From Aalborg-AAW-1 sp964458335 (GTDB taxonomy: Bacteria; Patescibacteriota; Gracilibacteria; Absconditabacterales; Absconditicoccaceae): a stretch of DNA of 36,063 bases. The position numbers were made by a program, and so were the translations under genes. The notes under the pieces are model-generated. The model was not told where the DNA came from and made no database searches. It was given only the letters and a program-made list of their open reading frames with translations. Location: contig CAYWIJ010000011.1 of the NCBI GenBank assembly GCA_964458335.1, positions 1 to 36,063 on the forward strand, given 5' to 3'. Below are positions 1 to 7,178 of this stretch, piece by piece. Positions within the stretch are counted from its first letter, which is position 1; each line of letters begins with the position of its first letter.

Positions 1-99
1 ATTGACTCACTCCATAGTGGCAAACCGATGATGAGACTCCTTCAATGAGATGTAGGATCATGAAAAACTATTGTCACAGCCATTATGGAGTGAGTCAAT
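1..99 (+). other. Inverted segment carrying the RecG Walker A motif, flanked by 16-bp inverted repeats
   Basis: Bases 1-16 and 84-99 are perfect inverted repeats (attgactcactccata). Read on the plus strand from base 1 in code 25, the segment gives IDSLHSGKPMMRLLQGDVG followed by SGKTIVTAIMEGVN. This is exactly the RecG Walker A region that should follow KENIDSL of the minus-strand gene. Two invariant glycines there are TGA (46-48 and 61-63). Flipping 17-83 would restore recG on the minus strand. The cause could be an amplification or assembly chimera at a contig end, or a real invertible segment. The coincidence of the repeat arm with base 1 favours an artefact. Confidence 0.9.
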
Positions 100-1494
100 A
101 TTTTCTTTGATGACTTTTTTCTGTGCAGTAGTAAGGGCGAAAGGTAGTGAAGCAATAAATTCTTTGATGATATCAAAGTCAGGAGTCATCGCGAGCGAAG
201 CGTGGCGATCCACTTCACTATGGATTGCTTCGTCCCTTCCCCCAGGAGGACTTCCTTCGGGGCGCGCAATGACAGAGGATTGATATTCTTGTCTTTGGAG
301 GAGAGCATGAAGTTGAATTCTGAGTAATCTATCAAAATAAATTCTCTCTTGAGCCATAGATAGTAATTGTTCTGAATCAGGGAAATGCATATTACGAATT
401 GTCGTCTGTACGTCTAACAGTTCAAATTTTTTCAAAAATTCTTCAGGAAGATATTCATTGAAGTAATGAGGTATTTCTGGAAGTGCTTTTCGCATATTAC
501 GAGCAATCCATGAGGGAGATATTCCTAAAATTTCAGAATAGATAGGATAAATACGATCAATATTTCGACTTGTGTTTATTTTTTTTGTCATTGCGAAACC
601 AGCACTAATGGATGATGAGATTTGCTGGTCGTGGCAATCTATGTCTTGTGGATTATGGATTGCTTCACTATCGTTCGCAATGACTTCATAACTGAGGAGT
701 TTGATTCTTGCATGCTCATCGGTATAGTAGAGAATTCATCCCGCAAGGTTTTTTTGCTGACAGTATTCTTTGAGTTTCAGATAGGCATCAGTTATCGGAA
801 GTTGTCCTGCTTTGGGAGCGAGGAGATAGTGCTGTTCATCTTTTACTATGAATAATGAGCGATCTGTATCCGTAGTTACCACATAGTTCGCGTCAGAAAG
901 TTCTTTTTTTAAGAATTCCAAATAGAGAAGGTTATCATCATCAATATGGTATTTGTTGTTTTTGGTTAGAGCATAGAGAGTCTTTTCCAAATCATGAAGA
1001 GGACTATGGATTGTTTCTTCTTGAGTATTTTTATCAAAATCATCTTGCAGTTCTTCTGTCTCGTCTATTGTTGGTGGAGCAGTTTTGGTAGCATCAGGAT
1101 GACGAAAGATAATCTTACGATATTCGAAGACAACTTTTCCTGTAATGATATATCGTTGCCCGACTTCATATGCTTTAAATCATCGAGGATTATTAAACAA
1201 AGAAATAACTGCCTGACTCCCTTCTTCGTCTTGGATCGTAATTTCATAGAGTTTTTTAGGACTACGAGTAGGGATGAGTTTTTTGGATACAACATGAGCT
1301 TTCACGGATTCTATCTCACCATTAGCATCGAGTGCTTGGATGGGTTTGATATTTGATCTGTCTTCATGAGTTCTGGGGAAATTTTGCAAAAAATCTTTTA
1401 CACTATGGATGCCTGCTTGTTCGAGAAGTGCCAGATAGCGTGGAGATGTTCTAAGAATTTGTTTAAGATGTTCGGCTGAGATGTTCGTATCTTG
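1..1494 (-). CDS. recG: ATP-dependent DNA helicase RecG, 5' part, broken by an inverted segment at the window edge
   Basis: RecG unwinds branched DNA (stalled forks, Holliday junctions). With TGA=Gly the frame is open from 1494 downward. It begins with the helix-hairpin-like start and FPRTHEDRS, followed by the OB-fold wedge (about 1070-1400), which contains LFNNPRGFKAYEVGQRYIITGK. Next comes a segment of about 110 residues (735-1060) that ordinary RecG lacks, then the helicase entry RIYPIYSEILGISPSW, the NMHFPDSEQ region and LPFALTTAQKKVIKENIDSL. Walker A should follow, but the frame runs into unrelated sequence because bases 1-99 are inverted: GDVGSGKT is on the plus strand there. Two inverted-repeat elements lie in frame inside the gene (185-273 and 587-684). 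No ATG is found near the N-terminus; TAA at 1495-1497 bounds the frame, so the start is unresolved (ATT or TTG are possible). dinD ends 11 bp upstream, suggesting co-transcription. The helicase C-terminal part lies outside the window. Confidence 0.88.
185..273. repeat. Inverted-repeat (MITE/REP-like) element, copy 1, in frame inside recG
   Basis: A 91-bp stretch (185-275) is identical to 8002-8092 in gatB. Its ends are imperfect inverted repeats: GTCATCGCG and CGCAATGAC. It is clearly more GC-rich than its surroundings. On the recG strand it encodes a peptide starting VIARPEGSPPGGRDEAIH and ending DRHASLAMT. It sits between the QLHALLQRQEYQ helix and the FIASLPF segment of RecG, a place where other RecG proteins have only a loop. 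Confidence 0.92.
587..684. repeat. Inverted-repeat element, divergent family member, in frame inside recG
   Basis: Perfect 11-bp terminal inverted repeats (GTCATTGCGAA at 587-597 and its complement at 674-684) bound a 98-bp element. On the coding strand it reads VIANDSEAIHNPQDIDCHD and ends SAGFAMT, parallel in frame and wording to copies 1 and 3 (VIA..., DEAIH/SEAIH, DRHA/DCHD, AMT). It lies just before the RIYPIY helicase entry of RecG. There is no TAA or TAG in the frame used. Confidence 0.85.
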
Positions 1495-1505
1495 TTATAT
1501 AAAAT

Positions 1506-2318
1506 TTATGTTAAAGTCTGAGGAGTATCGTTTTCATCATCATGTTTGAGTCTTTTTTCAGTCGTTTTGATACTTTCGACTGCTGGGAGATCTTCGGGCA
1601 TTGTTCCTCAGAAATCTTTGATCGTGTCTCTGACTTTTTTACCTACTTCATAGTGAGTACGAGTAGCATTTTTTTGTCATCTGATTTGGTCTCTTTTAAT
1701 TTTTGCTTCAGTCTGAGTAGCACGGAAGAGATTCGCTGCGAGTTCTTCACTATTCATATGGTCGAGGATTTTTTCATGCTCCTTCAGTCCCTTCTTGGCA
1801 TGGATCTCCCCAGATTTCAATCCTCCGTACAATCCATAATATCCTGCTTCGGTAAACTGACTATAATCCGTAACTCCAGCGCGACTAGCGGCAGATGCTA
1901 AGTTTTTATTATGGGTTTTCATCTCATTTCTGAGTTGGAGTCTCTTGTTGTCTTCACTGTTCTGCTCGGCTATCTCTTGTTTTCTGGTCTGCATAGCGAA
2001 GTAATTCTGTCACAGAGCAACGAGTTGTTTATGTGGATCAGCATTTTGGACGATGAGGTAGCACGCATAACGAGAGAGTTTGATATTATCAATCTGTCTG
2101 GTAGCTTTGGAACCTAGTTTAACGATTTCGTTGATATCCACGAAATGGTCTTCAATATCATGTCAGCTATTGATACAAGCAATTTTTGCTTTTTCGACAA
2201 CAGGCAAAAAATTACGATATTCAACATATTCCAAATCCCTGGAAAGCTGACGAGCAGTCCAGTACTCTTGGTAATTATCATCAAGATTTCTCGAACGTTC
2301 AAAGACGATGTTGGACAT
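1506..2318 (-). CDS. dinD: DNA-damage-inducible protein D (DinD-like)
   Basis: A 270-residue protein (E. coli DinD is about 274). The whole length follows the DinD pattern: YWTARQLSRDLEYVEYRNF, VVEKAKIACINSG, DHFVDINEIVKLGSKA, KLSRYACYLIVQNADPHK, YFAMQTRKQE, GYYGLYGGLKSGEIHAKKG, ELAANLFRATQTEAK and GGTMPEDLP. In E. coli the family acts on RecA filaments in the SOS response. Gly in NSGHDIED, ALGQN, IRGQKN and FGG is partly TGA. Start ATG 2318 follows a clear promoter (2348-2376). The gene is just upstream of recG on the same strand, which suits a DNA-repair transcription unit. Confidence 0.92.
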
Positions 2319-2347
2319 GGTAGGTCATCGATATAAATTATATCTCT

Positions 2348-2376
2348 ACTATATTCGTTTGAGGGAGATGTTGCAA
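2348..2376 (-). promoter_or_regulatory. dinD promoter
   Basis: Minus-strand -35 TTGCAA (2371-2376), 17-bp spacer, -10 TATAGT (2348-2353), with ATG 30 bp downstream of the -10. A 21-nt stretch covering the -35 and most of the spacer is identical to the promoter before the S51 peptidase gene (4272-4300). Confidence 0.7.
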
Positions 2377-2380
2377 GCCT

Positions 2381-3505
2381 TTATAAATTTGAAAGCTTTT
2401 CTTGATGTTCATGTTTGTATCATTGATAGATAGGTTCACTATCTTGGGCAAGATGATGTAATGCCATAGGATTATTCTTATACCTATTGATTGCATCATG
2501 AAATTGTATAAATGGCGAAATCTGTTGAAACTGTTTTGGGATTTCTGCAAAAAGTTTATTATAATTACTAAGGAGAAGAGTATGATGTATATCCTTATTT
2601 TCGCTTTGTATAAAGAAAAATTCTATTGCATTTTGGTGAAGAGTAAGAATATCTTCTAATGTATTGAGATGTTTCTCGACTATAGTGATGATAGCTGTTA
2701 AATCTTCAAATCTTGTCTTTAATTTATTTTTAGCTCCAGTCAGGTGATTACTATCAATAATCTTATTATTAAAAGTTATTTCTTTGAGATTCTGTAACTG
2801 AGCAGCAAGTACTTTTGCATTTGTAGCAGATTGAATATTTGTCTTGATATCATCTATTCTTCTTGCAAAAATATTGTCCTTACTATCATATCAGAGTGCT
2901 CTGATCTCTTGGATAAGTTTGAGAAGTTCTTGTTGAAAATGTTTGTAATCATCTTTTTTCTGTGTAGAATTATCGATAGTATAATACTGACTTCTGATAG
3001 CACTATAGATATCTTCAAACGTATTAAATGTCGTGACTATTTCCGTACGTTTTTTCTCTCCTGGAGTATATTTGTGTGTTCTCTCTCTTTTATGAACTAG
3101 TTGTTCTTCATTTCTAAAAATCACAATCTTATCATCAATGAATATAACCCTTCCTGTAGAACTATCTAATAATCTGGCTTTTCTAAACAAAGACACAACT
3201 TTGTCATTGATATTAGGATCGGAACGATCAAGTTCAAACAGTTCACCAAATCTGTCAGGAAGATTCTTTGCATCTATCTGGAGATAGGACATAAACAAGT
3301 CATAGATCTTTGCGTTGTATTGGGGATTGTTTTTTTGAAAAAGAGTAGTATTCCCGACAAAGAGAGCGTCCTGTGGTGAAAGTGCACGTTGGAGGTTTTT
3401 GTAGAGTTCCGAACTCAGGAGTTCATGACTCTGTGTTCGAGAAAATTGTCACTTGAGGGGAGTGATGTGTCAAAGTGTAATTCATTGCTGTTGATTTAGT
3501 GTCAT
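2381..3505 (-). CDS. Hypothetical protein, 374 aa, largely helical
   Basis: I do not recognise this protein. The code-25 frame runs 374 codons from ATG 3505 to TAA 2381. The N-terminal third is mixed (QSHELLSSELYKNLQRALS, DLFMSYLQIDAKNLPDRFG, STGRVIFIDDKIVIF). From about residue 170 it is charged and probably coiled-coil (HFQQELLKLIQEIRALGYD, KVLAAQLQNLKEITF, AIITIVEKHLNTLEDIL). No signal peptide or membrane segment is seen. It lies between the S51 peptidase and dinD genes on the same strand, and its own promoter (3512-3540) places the transcription start at or next to the ATG. Its 3' end nearly touches the dinD -35 box. The function is unknown. Confidence 0.8.
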
Positions 3506-3511
3506 ATTGTT

Positions 3512-3540
3512 ATTATACAAAATTTGACATCTTTTTACAA
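3512..3540 (-). promoter_or_regulatory. Promoter of the 374-aa hypothetical gene, probably leaderless
   Basis: TTGTAA (3535-3540, overlapping the stop codon of the peptidase gene), 17-bp spacer, consensus TATAAT (3512-3517). The expected start of transcription, about 7 bp downstream, coincides with ATG 3505, so the mRNA would have almost no 5' leader. Confidence 0.65.
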
Positions 3541-4209
3541 TATGACTTTATCACCAGATCCTACAATGTTCTTTCCTTGTGTAGTAAAGATACTCGCTGA
3601 TCAGGATCATCATACCAGAAGGGTAGTATCTTGGAAATAACATCCTACTCATTCTGGTAAGGCGATGACGGGAGTATTATAGTGAGTGATATATTCCATG
3701 ATTTCATTATCATCACTTTGTTTCCCTTCATAATGACATACAATACTATATCATCAGAATGTATCAAAACCTAGAGTCTGACGGTATTGGAGTTTGGTAA
3801 TATTCATGTCAGGTGCAGTATTAATATCATGTCATAGGATGATAGCGCCAGCACTTCATCAGTAGATAGGTTTATTGTTGTTTATAAAATCTTCTATCAG
3901 TCTATCATTTCATGTCTTATGAAGCAGATGGAGCAGTCTAAAGGTATTCCCTCATCATATATACAATCCATCGTATTGGTGAATCAATTTTGGATTATAC
4001 ATATGTTCCAACCCAAGGACAGAAACATTGTATCCATGAGACTTTGGGAAAATATTATCAATCCACTCTAGACAACTTTCAAAACGATTTGGATACATCG
4101 CTCGTGGAATATAGAGGATATTGTTGCCAGTGAGGTGACTACGATAGAGATCATCAAATATCTGTGATTGTATCTGATTTCATCATCCAGAGAGAAAAAG
4201 ATTTGGCAT
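3535..4209 (-). CDS. Peptidase S51 family protein (dipeptidase E / cyanophycinase type)
   Basis: A 224-residue serine hydrolase fold with MPNLFLSGGGNQ at the N-terminus, LYIGGGNTFRLLHLL at residues 82-96, and the nucleophile elbow YGGSAGAIILGHD with Ser119. The C-terminal VIALPEGVGCYF also fits the family. The family includes PepE, which cleaves Asp-X dipeptides, and cyanophycinases; the substrate cannot be told here. Several motif glycines are TGA (first GGG, IGGG, YGGS). ATG 4209 aligns with the usual family N-terminus. The promoter at 4272-4300 is nearly the same as that of dinD. Probably cytosolic, since no signal peptide is seen. Confidence 0.85.
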
Positions 4210-4271
4210 AGTGATAGTACGAAGTAAATGCCATATTGTCGAGATCACCGAAATGGTTGTTTGCCGTTTCT

Positions 4272-4300
4272 AGTATAGTTGTTTGAGGGAGATGTTGCAA
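4272..4300 (-). promoter_or_regulatory. Promoter of the S51 peptidase gene
   Basis: -35 TTGCAA (4295-4300), 17-bp spacer, -10 TATACT (4272-4277), lying just past the end of the CYTH gene. It shares CTTGCAACATCTCCCTCAAA plus one further base with the dinD promoter, and the following TATAnTAGAnA also matches. Confidence 0.7.
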
Positions 4301-4311
4301 GGGGAGAAAGA

Positions 4312-4851
4312 TTAGAATTTCAGTACAGGATATTGTCCAGTGAGATCACTCATACCATAACGAGCATAGACATCAGTCGTATTTTCTGAAGTATGGATAT
4401 GATCTGATAGTCAAAGTTTTTCTATAAGAGCTTCTACTGCTTGTACGGAAGATCATTCAATTTCAAGATAGGGAGGAATATGGGGTCGGCTATCAATTTC
4501 AATATCACAACCATCGAGTGTATAACTTTCACGATTGTTTTCTTGGTATGATTTAGCAGTATATCAGAGTTGGTTCAGTAACTCATTCGTTGTATCAAAA
4601 TCATCGACTATAATTTCTCGTTCTTTCGTTCCATCGATAGCTTGAGGGTCGATAATATGTTTCACGGTAAGAGTAGTTTTTTTGCCGTCTGTTCTGAGTC
4701 TTATCCACTTAGCTGGAGTAGGCGGGTTCATATCATAGACATATCTACGAAAGTTTTTTGTATCAATAAATGTAGCTCAAAGATCTCAAAGCAATATTTT
4801 GATACTATCAATGTCTATATCGAGGATTTTTATTTCGTGCTCAGTTGCCAT
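4312..4851 (-). CDS. CYTH-domain protein (triphosphate-tunnel metalloenzyme)
   Basis: 179 residues from ATG 4851. The N-terminal EHEIK (residues 4-8) is the ExExK signature of CYTH proteins, whose members include thiamine-triphosphatases, inorganic triphosphatases and class IV adenylate cyclases. Strands with alternating basic and acidic residues follow: KWIRLRTDGKKTTLTVK, GTKEREIIVDDFD, NRESYTLDGCDIEIDSRPH and PYLEIEGSSVQAVE. The YLEIEG strand supplies further metal ligands. The substrate is not predictable; a triphosphatase is more likely than a cyclase in a small genome (inference). Three glycines are TGA. It is divergent from the gre-like gene, with about 170 bp of AT-rich DNA between them. 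Confidence 0.85.
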
Positions 4852-4960
4852 TGTATTCTAAATAATGAAATAAATATTTTATATATAATGATTATTATTC
4901 TATTAACAACTAAAAAATTATATGATAAAGATAGGCTTATTGACTTATTTAAAAAATATA

Positions 4961-4988
4961 TTGATTTAATTTATGGATTGTGTATTAT
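4961..4988 (+). promoter_or_regulatory. Possible promoter of the Gre / radical SAM / kinase cassette
   Basis: TTGATT (4961-4966), 16-bp spacer ending in TG, TATTAT (4983-4988), about 34 bp before ATG 5022. The surrounding AT-richness makes chance matches likely. Confidence 0.4.
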
Positions 4989-5021
4989 ATTGAATAATTT
5001 ATATCATTATAAGTAAAGAAT

Positions 5022-5546
5022 ATGGCTATACGTAAAGAATATAGAAAGAATAATTGAGATAAGAATAATTGAGATAAGAATAATTGAGAGAATTATGTAT
5101 ATATGACAGAAGAAGAATATTTAGATCTAAAAACTCAAATAGATAATAAAAGAAAAGAATTAGATAATGCATCAAAGGCTATATGAGATGCTACAGATCA
5201 AAGTTCTGAGACATGGCATGATAATGCCCCTTTTGATGCTGCTGTAGAGAATACAAATTTAATTAATCTACAATTAAAAGATTTATTAAATAAGTTTAAT
5301 AGATCAAAGGTAGTAGAAAGACAGAAATCTATAGATAAAGTTGTTTTTTGATCTAAAGTAAAATTATTAATTAATTTCAAAGTAGAGAAAATTTTTACAG
5401 TTTCATGAGTAACAGATTTAAATAAATGAACTATAGCTATTAATGCTCCTTTATGAGAAGTAATTGTTGGTAAATCAATTTGAGAAACTTGAGAATTTAA
5501 AGTAGGTAAAAATATTACTGTTGTTGAAATATTAGAAATCTTATAA
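5022..5546 (+). CDS. GreA/GreB-family-like transcription factor
   Basis: 174 residues from ATG 5022; an internal in-frame ATG at 5103 would give 147. The C-terminal half matches the Gre FKBP-like domain: VVFGSKVKLLINF, GTIAINAPLGEVIVGKSIGE and ITVVEILEI, the NAPLG..IVGK..G motif being diagnostic. The N-terminal half is a helical region (YMTEEEYLDLKTQIDNKRKE, then WHDNAPFDAAVENTN) where GreA has its coiled-coil finger, but the canonical acidic tip is not clear. Real GreA restarts backtracked RNA polymerase; whether this one does is uncertain. Ten of twelve glycines are TGA. The first 27 codons include three tandem NNGDK-type units. It is the first gene of a tight three-gene cassette (28 bp to the next). 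Confidence 0.75.
5046..5090 (+). repeat. Tandem 15-bp repeat, three units, in the gre-like N-terminus
   Basis: The unit aagaataattgagat occurs at 5046-5060 and 5061-5075, and at 5076-5090 with the last base changed. With TGA=Gly it encodes K-N-N-G-D repeats upstream of the Gre fold. Being three-codon-periodic, it can expand or contract without breaking the frame. Confidence 0.85.
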
Positions 5547-5574
5547 TAAAATTTATTTTTTATTAATATATAAA

Positions 5575-6471
5575 ATGTCTTTGTCTAAGTATTTACAATC
5601 TATTGATGATGAAAGATTTGATAATAATAAAAATATTGAGGCACAATTTAGATTTGTATTAACTCAACTCTGTAATGAAAAGTGTTTTTTTTGCCATAAT
5701 GAATGATTACCTGTTGATAGTAAATATATGCAGTTTGAGTTCTATAAAAAAATAATTGATGTAATTGCAGATAAACAATACCCACAAAGAATTAGATTTA
5801 CTTGATGAGAACCATTTTTACATAAAGAATTATTTCGTTTTATAGAATATGCAAGATCTAACTTAAAAAATAATATATGAATAACTACAAATGGATTGTT
5901 ATTAAAAAAAAATTATGATAATATAATTAATTCCTGATTAGATTCATTGACAATTTCATTACATTCTTTAGATAGAGAGAAATATAAAAACATCACAAAA
6001 ATAGATTGATTGATTATAGTAATGAATGGTATATATAAATTGAAAGATAAATTTTGATGAAAAATAAAAATTAATTGTGTGGTAGATAACTCTAATATCA
6101 ATGAGTTATGAGAATTATATGAATTTACTAAAGAAAATAATATTACGTTGAAAATATTAAATATATTAGATTATGGTAATTCTATTGATAAAGAAAATAT
6201 TATGAATCTTAAAGAAATTAAGAACTGAATAATGGAAGAATGATTGATATGATTAATAAAAGCTGATAGAACTAAACCTAAATGTATAAATTGTGATAAA
6301 TATTCTCTTTGTGCTCATGAAGCAGAATATTTAAGAATTACACCATGATGAGATTTAAATCCATGCTTGTGAAAAAAAGAATATAATATTAATTTGAATA
6401 ATTTATCTAATAGTGATTTTGAGAAAGGAATTATGTTGTGATTGTATAGGGTTGAGAATTTAGATTTATAA
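5575..6471 (+). CDS. Radical SAM protein, MoaA-like with C-terminal auxiliary-cluster motif
   Basis: 298 residues. CNEKCFFC (Cys33, 37, 40) is the radical-SAM 4Fe-4S motif. RFTGGEPFLHKELFRFIEYA (GGEP, 77-80) and ITTNGLLL follow, then SGLDSLTISLHSLDREKY and KINCVVDNSNINELGELYEF, in the order seen in MoaA. The C-terminus has CINC plus SLC (Cys237, 240, 246), then YLRITPGGDLNPCL (Cys264), resembling the twitch/SPASM-type second cluster of MoaA relatives. It lacks the C-terminal Gly-Gly that MoaA uses and the Arg-rich CxRxR stretch for GTP binding, so it is probably not a true GTP 3',8-cyclase. Sixteen of twenty glycines are TGA, including both in GGEP. It lies 28 bp after the gre-like gene and 13 bp before a nucleotide-kinase-like gene. 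Confidence 0.88.
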
Positions 6472-6484
6472 TTGGTGGTGATTT

Positions 6485-7153
6485 ATGAAAAAGATTATAA
6501 CTATTGAATGATTAAATAGAATAGGGAAAGACACTCAGTTAGATATATTAATTAATCATTATAGAAATCAATGATTACATGTTTTATATATGAGATGATC
6601 TTGAGCAAGAAAATGAGTATGAACAAGCACGTATTTTGATTGAGAGTCTAAATACCGACAGATATTATATAAAAGATTATATGATGAACCTATAAATACA
6701 AATCTTTCAGATTTTTTACGGCTTAAAGCAACAGGAAAATTACAACGTGAAATATATGATCAAATAAGAGAAAATAATTGGGATATTCTATTTTTAAATA
6801 GAAATATTATTACAAATCATTTTATAAATAAACAAAGAGATGTTTCTTATTCATTAGAAGATACTTTAAAAGATATATATAATGTATCATGGTGATTATG
6901 ACCTATTAAATCAGATTTAACATTATTATTACATACAAATAATATAGAATTATTAATTCATAGAGCTGATATTACTGAAGATTTTTGATTTAGAAAAAAC
7001 ATTATTGAAAAATATTACTCATTATATAACTTAATGTTAAAAGATATTAATAATGATTTAATTTGACCAATTAAGTATATAGAAGCAGATGATAGTATAG
7101 ATAATATATCCAAACAACTTATCGCCTTTATTGATAATTTATTAAGTAAATAG
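6485..7153 (+). CDS. Thymidylate-kinase-like nucleoside monophosphate kinase
   Basis: 222 residues. The N-terminal KKIITIEGLNRIGKDTQ is a P-loop of the dTMP kinase kind, with Asp instead of Ser after the Lys (GKDT). ILFLNRNIITNHF occupies the place of the DRY motif (Asp replaced by Asn), and LTLLLHTNNIELLIHRADI then EKYYSLYNLM match the end of dTMP kinase. Usual length is 200-215. The changed DRx motif and the loss of a clear LID Arg cluster suggest an altered or different nucleotide substrate (inference). Eleven of thirteen glycines are TGA. The start ATG is preceded by ggtggtgat, one of the few purine-rich pre-start stretches in the window. Last gene of the cassette, convergent with gatB (25 bp apart). 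Confidence 0.78.
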
Positions 7154-7178
7154 AAAGAATAAACTAAGAAATAAATTC

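Noticed and set aside
71..855. Plus-strand reading frames over recG (70 and 77 codons)
   Set aside because: Shadows of the minus-strand recG and of the inverted-repeat elements; no homology sense in the plus-strand translations.
4642..5016. Plus-strand frame of 124 codons
   Set aside because: Mostly antisense to the CYTH gene and then AT-rich intergenic DNA; hydrophobic, low-complexity translation.
5575..6471. Calling the radical SAM gene moaA or a prokaryotic viperin
   Set aside because: The C-terminal Gly-Gly and Arg cluster of MoaA are missing, no other molybdopterin gene is seen, and the extra C-terminal Cys cluster is not a viperin feature; only the similarity is reported.
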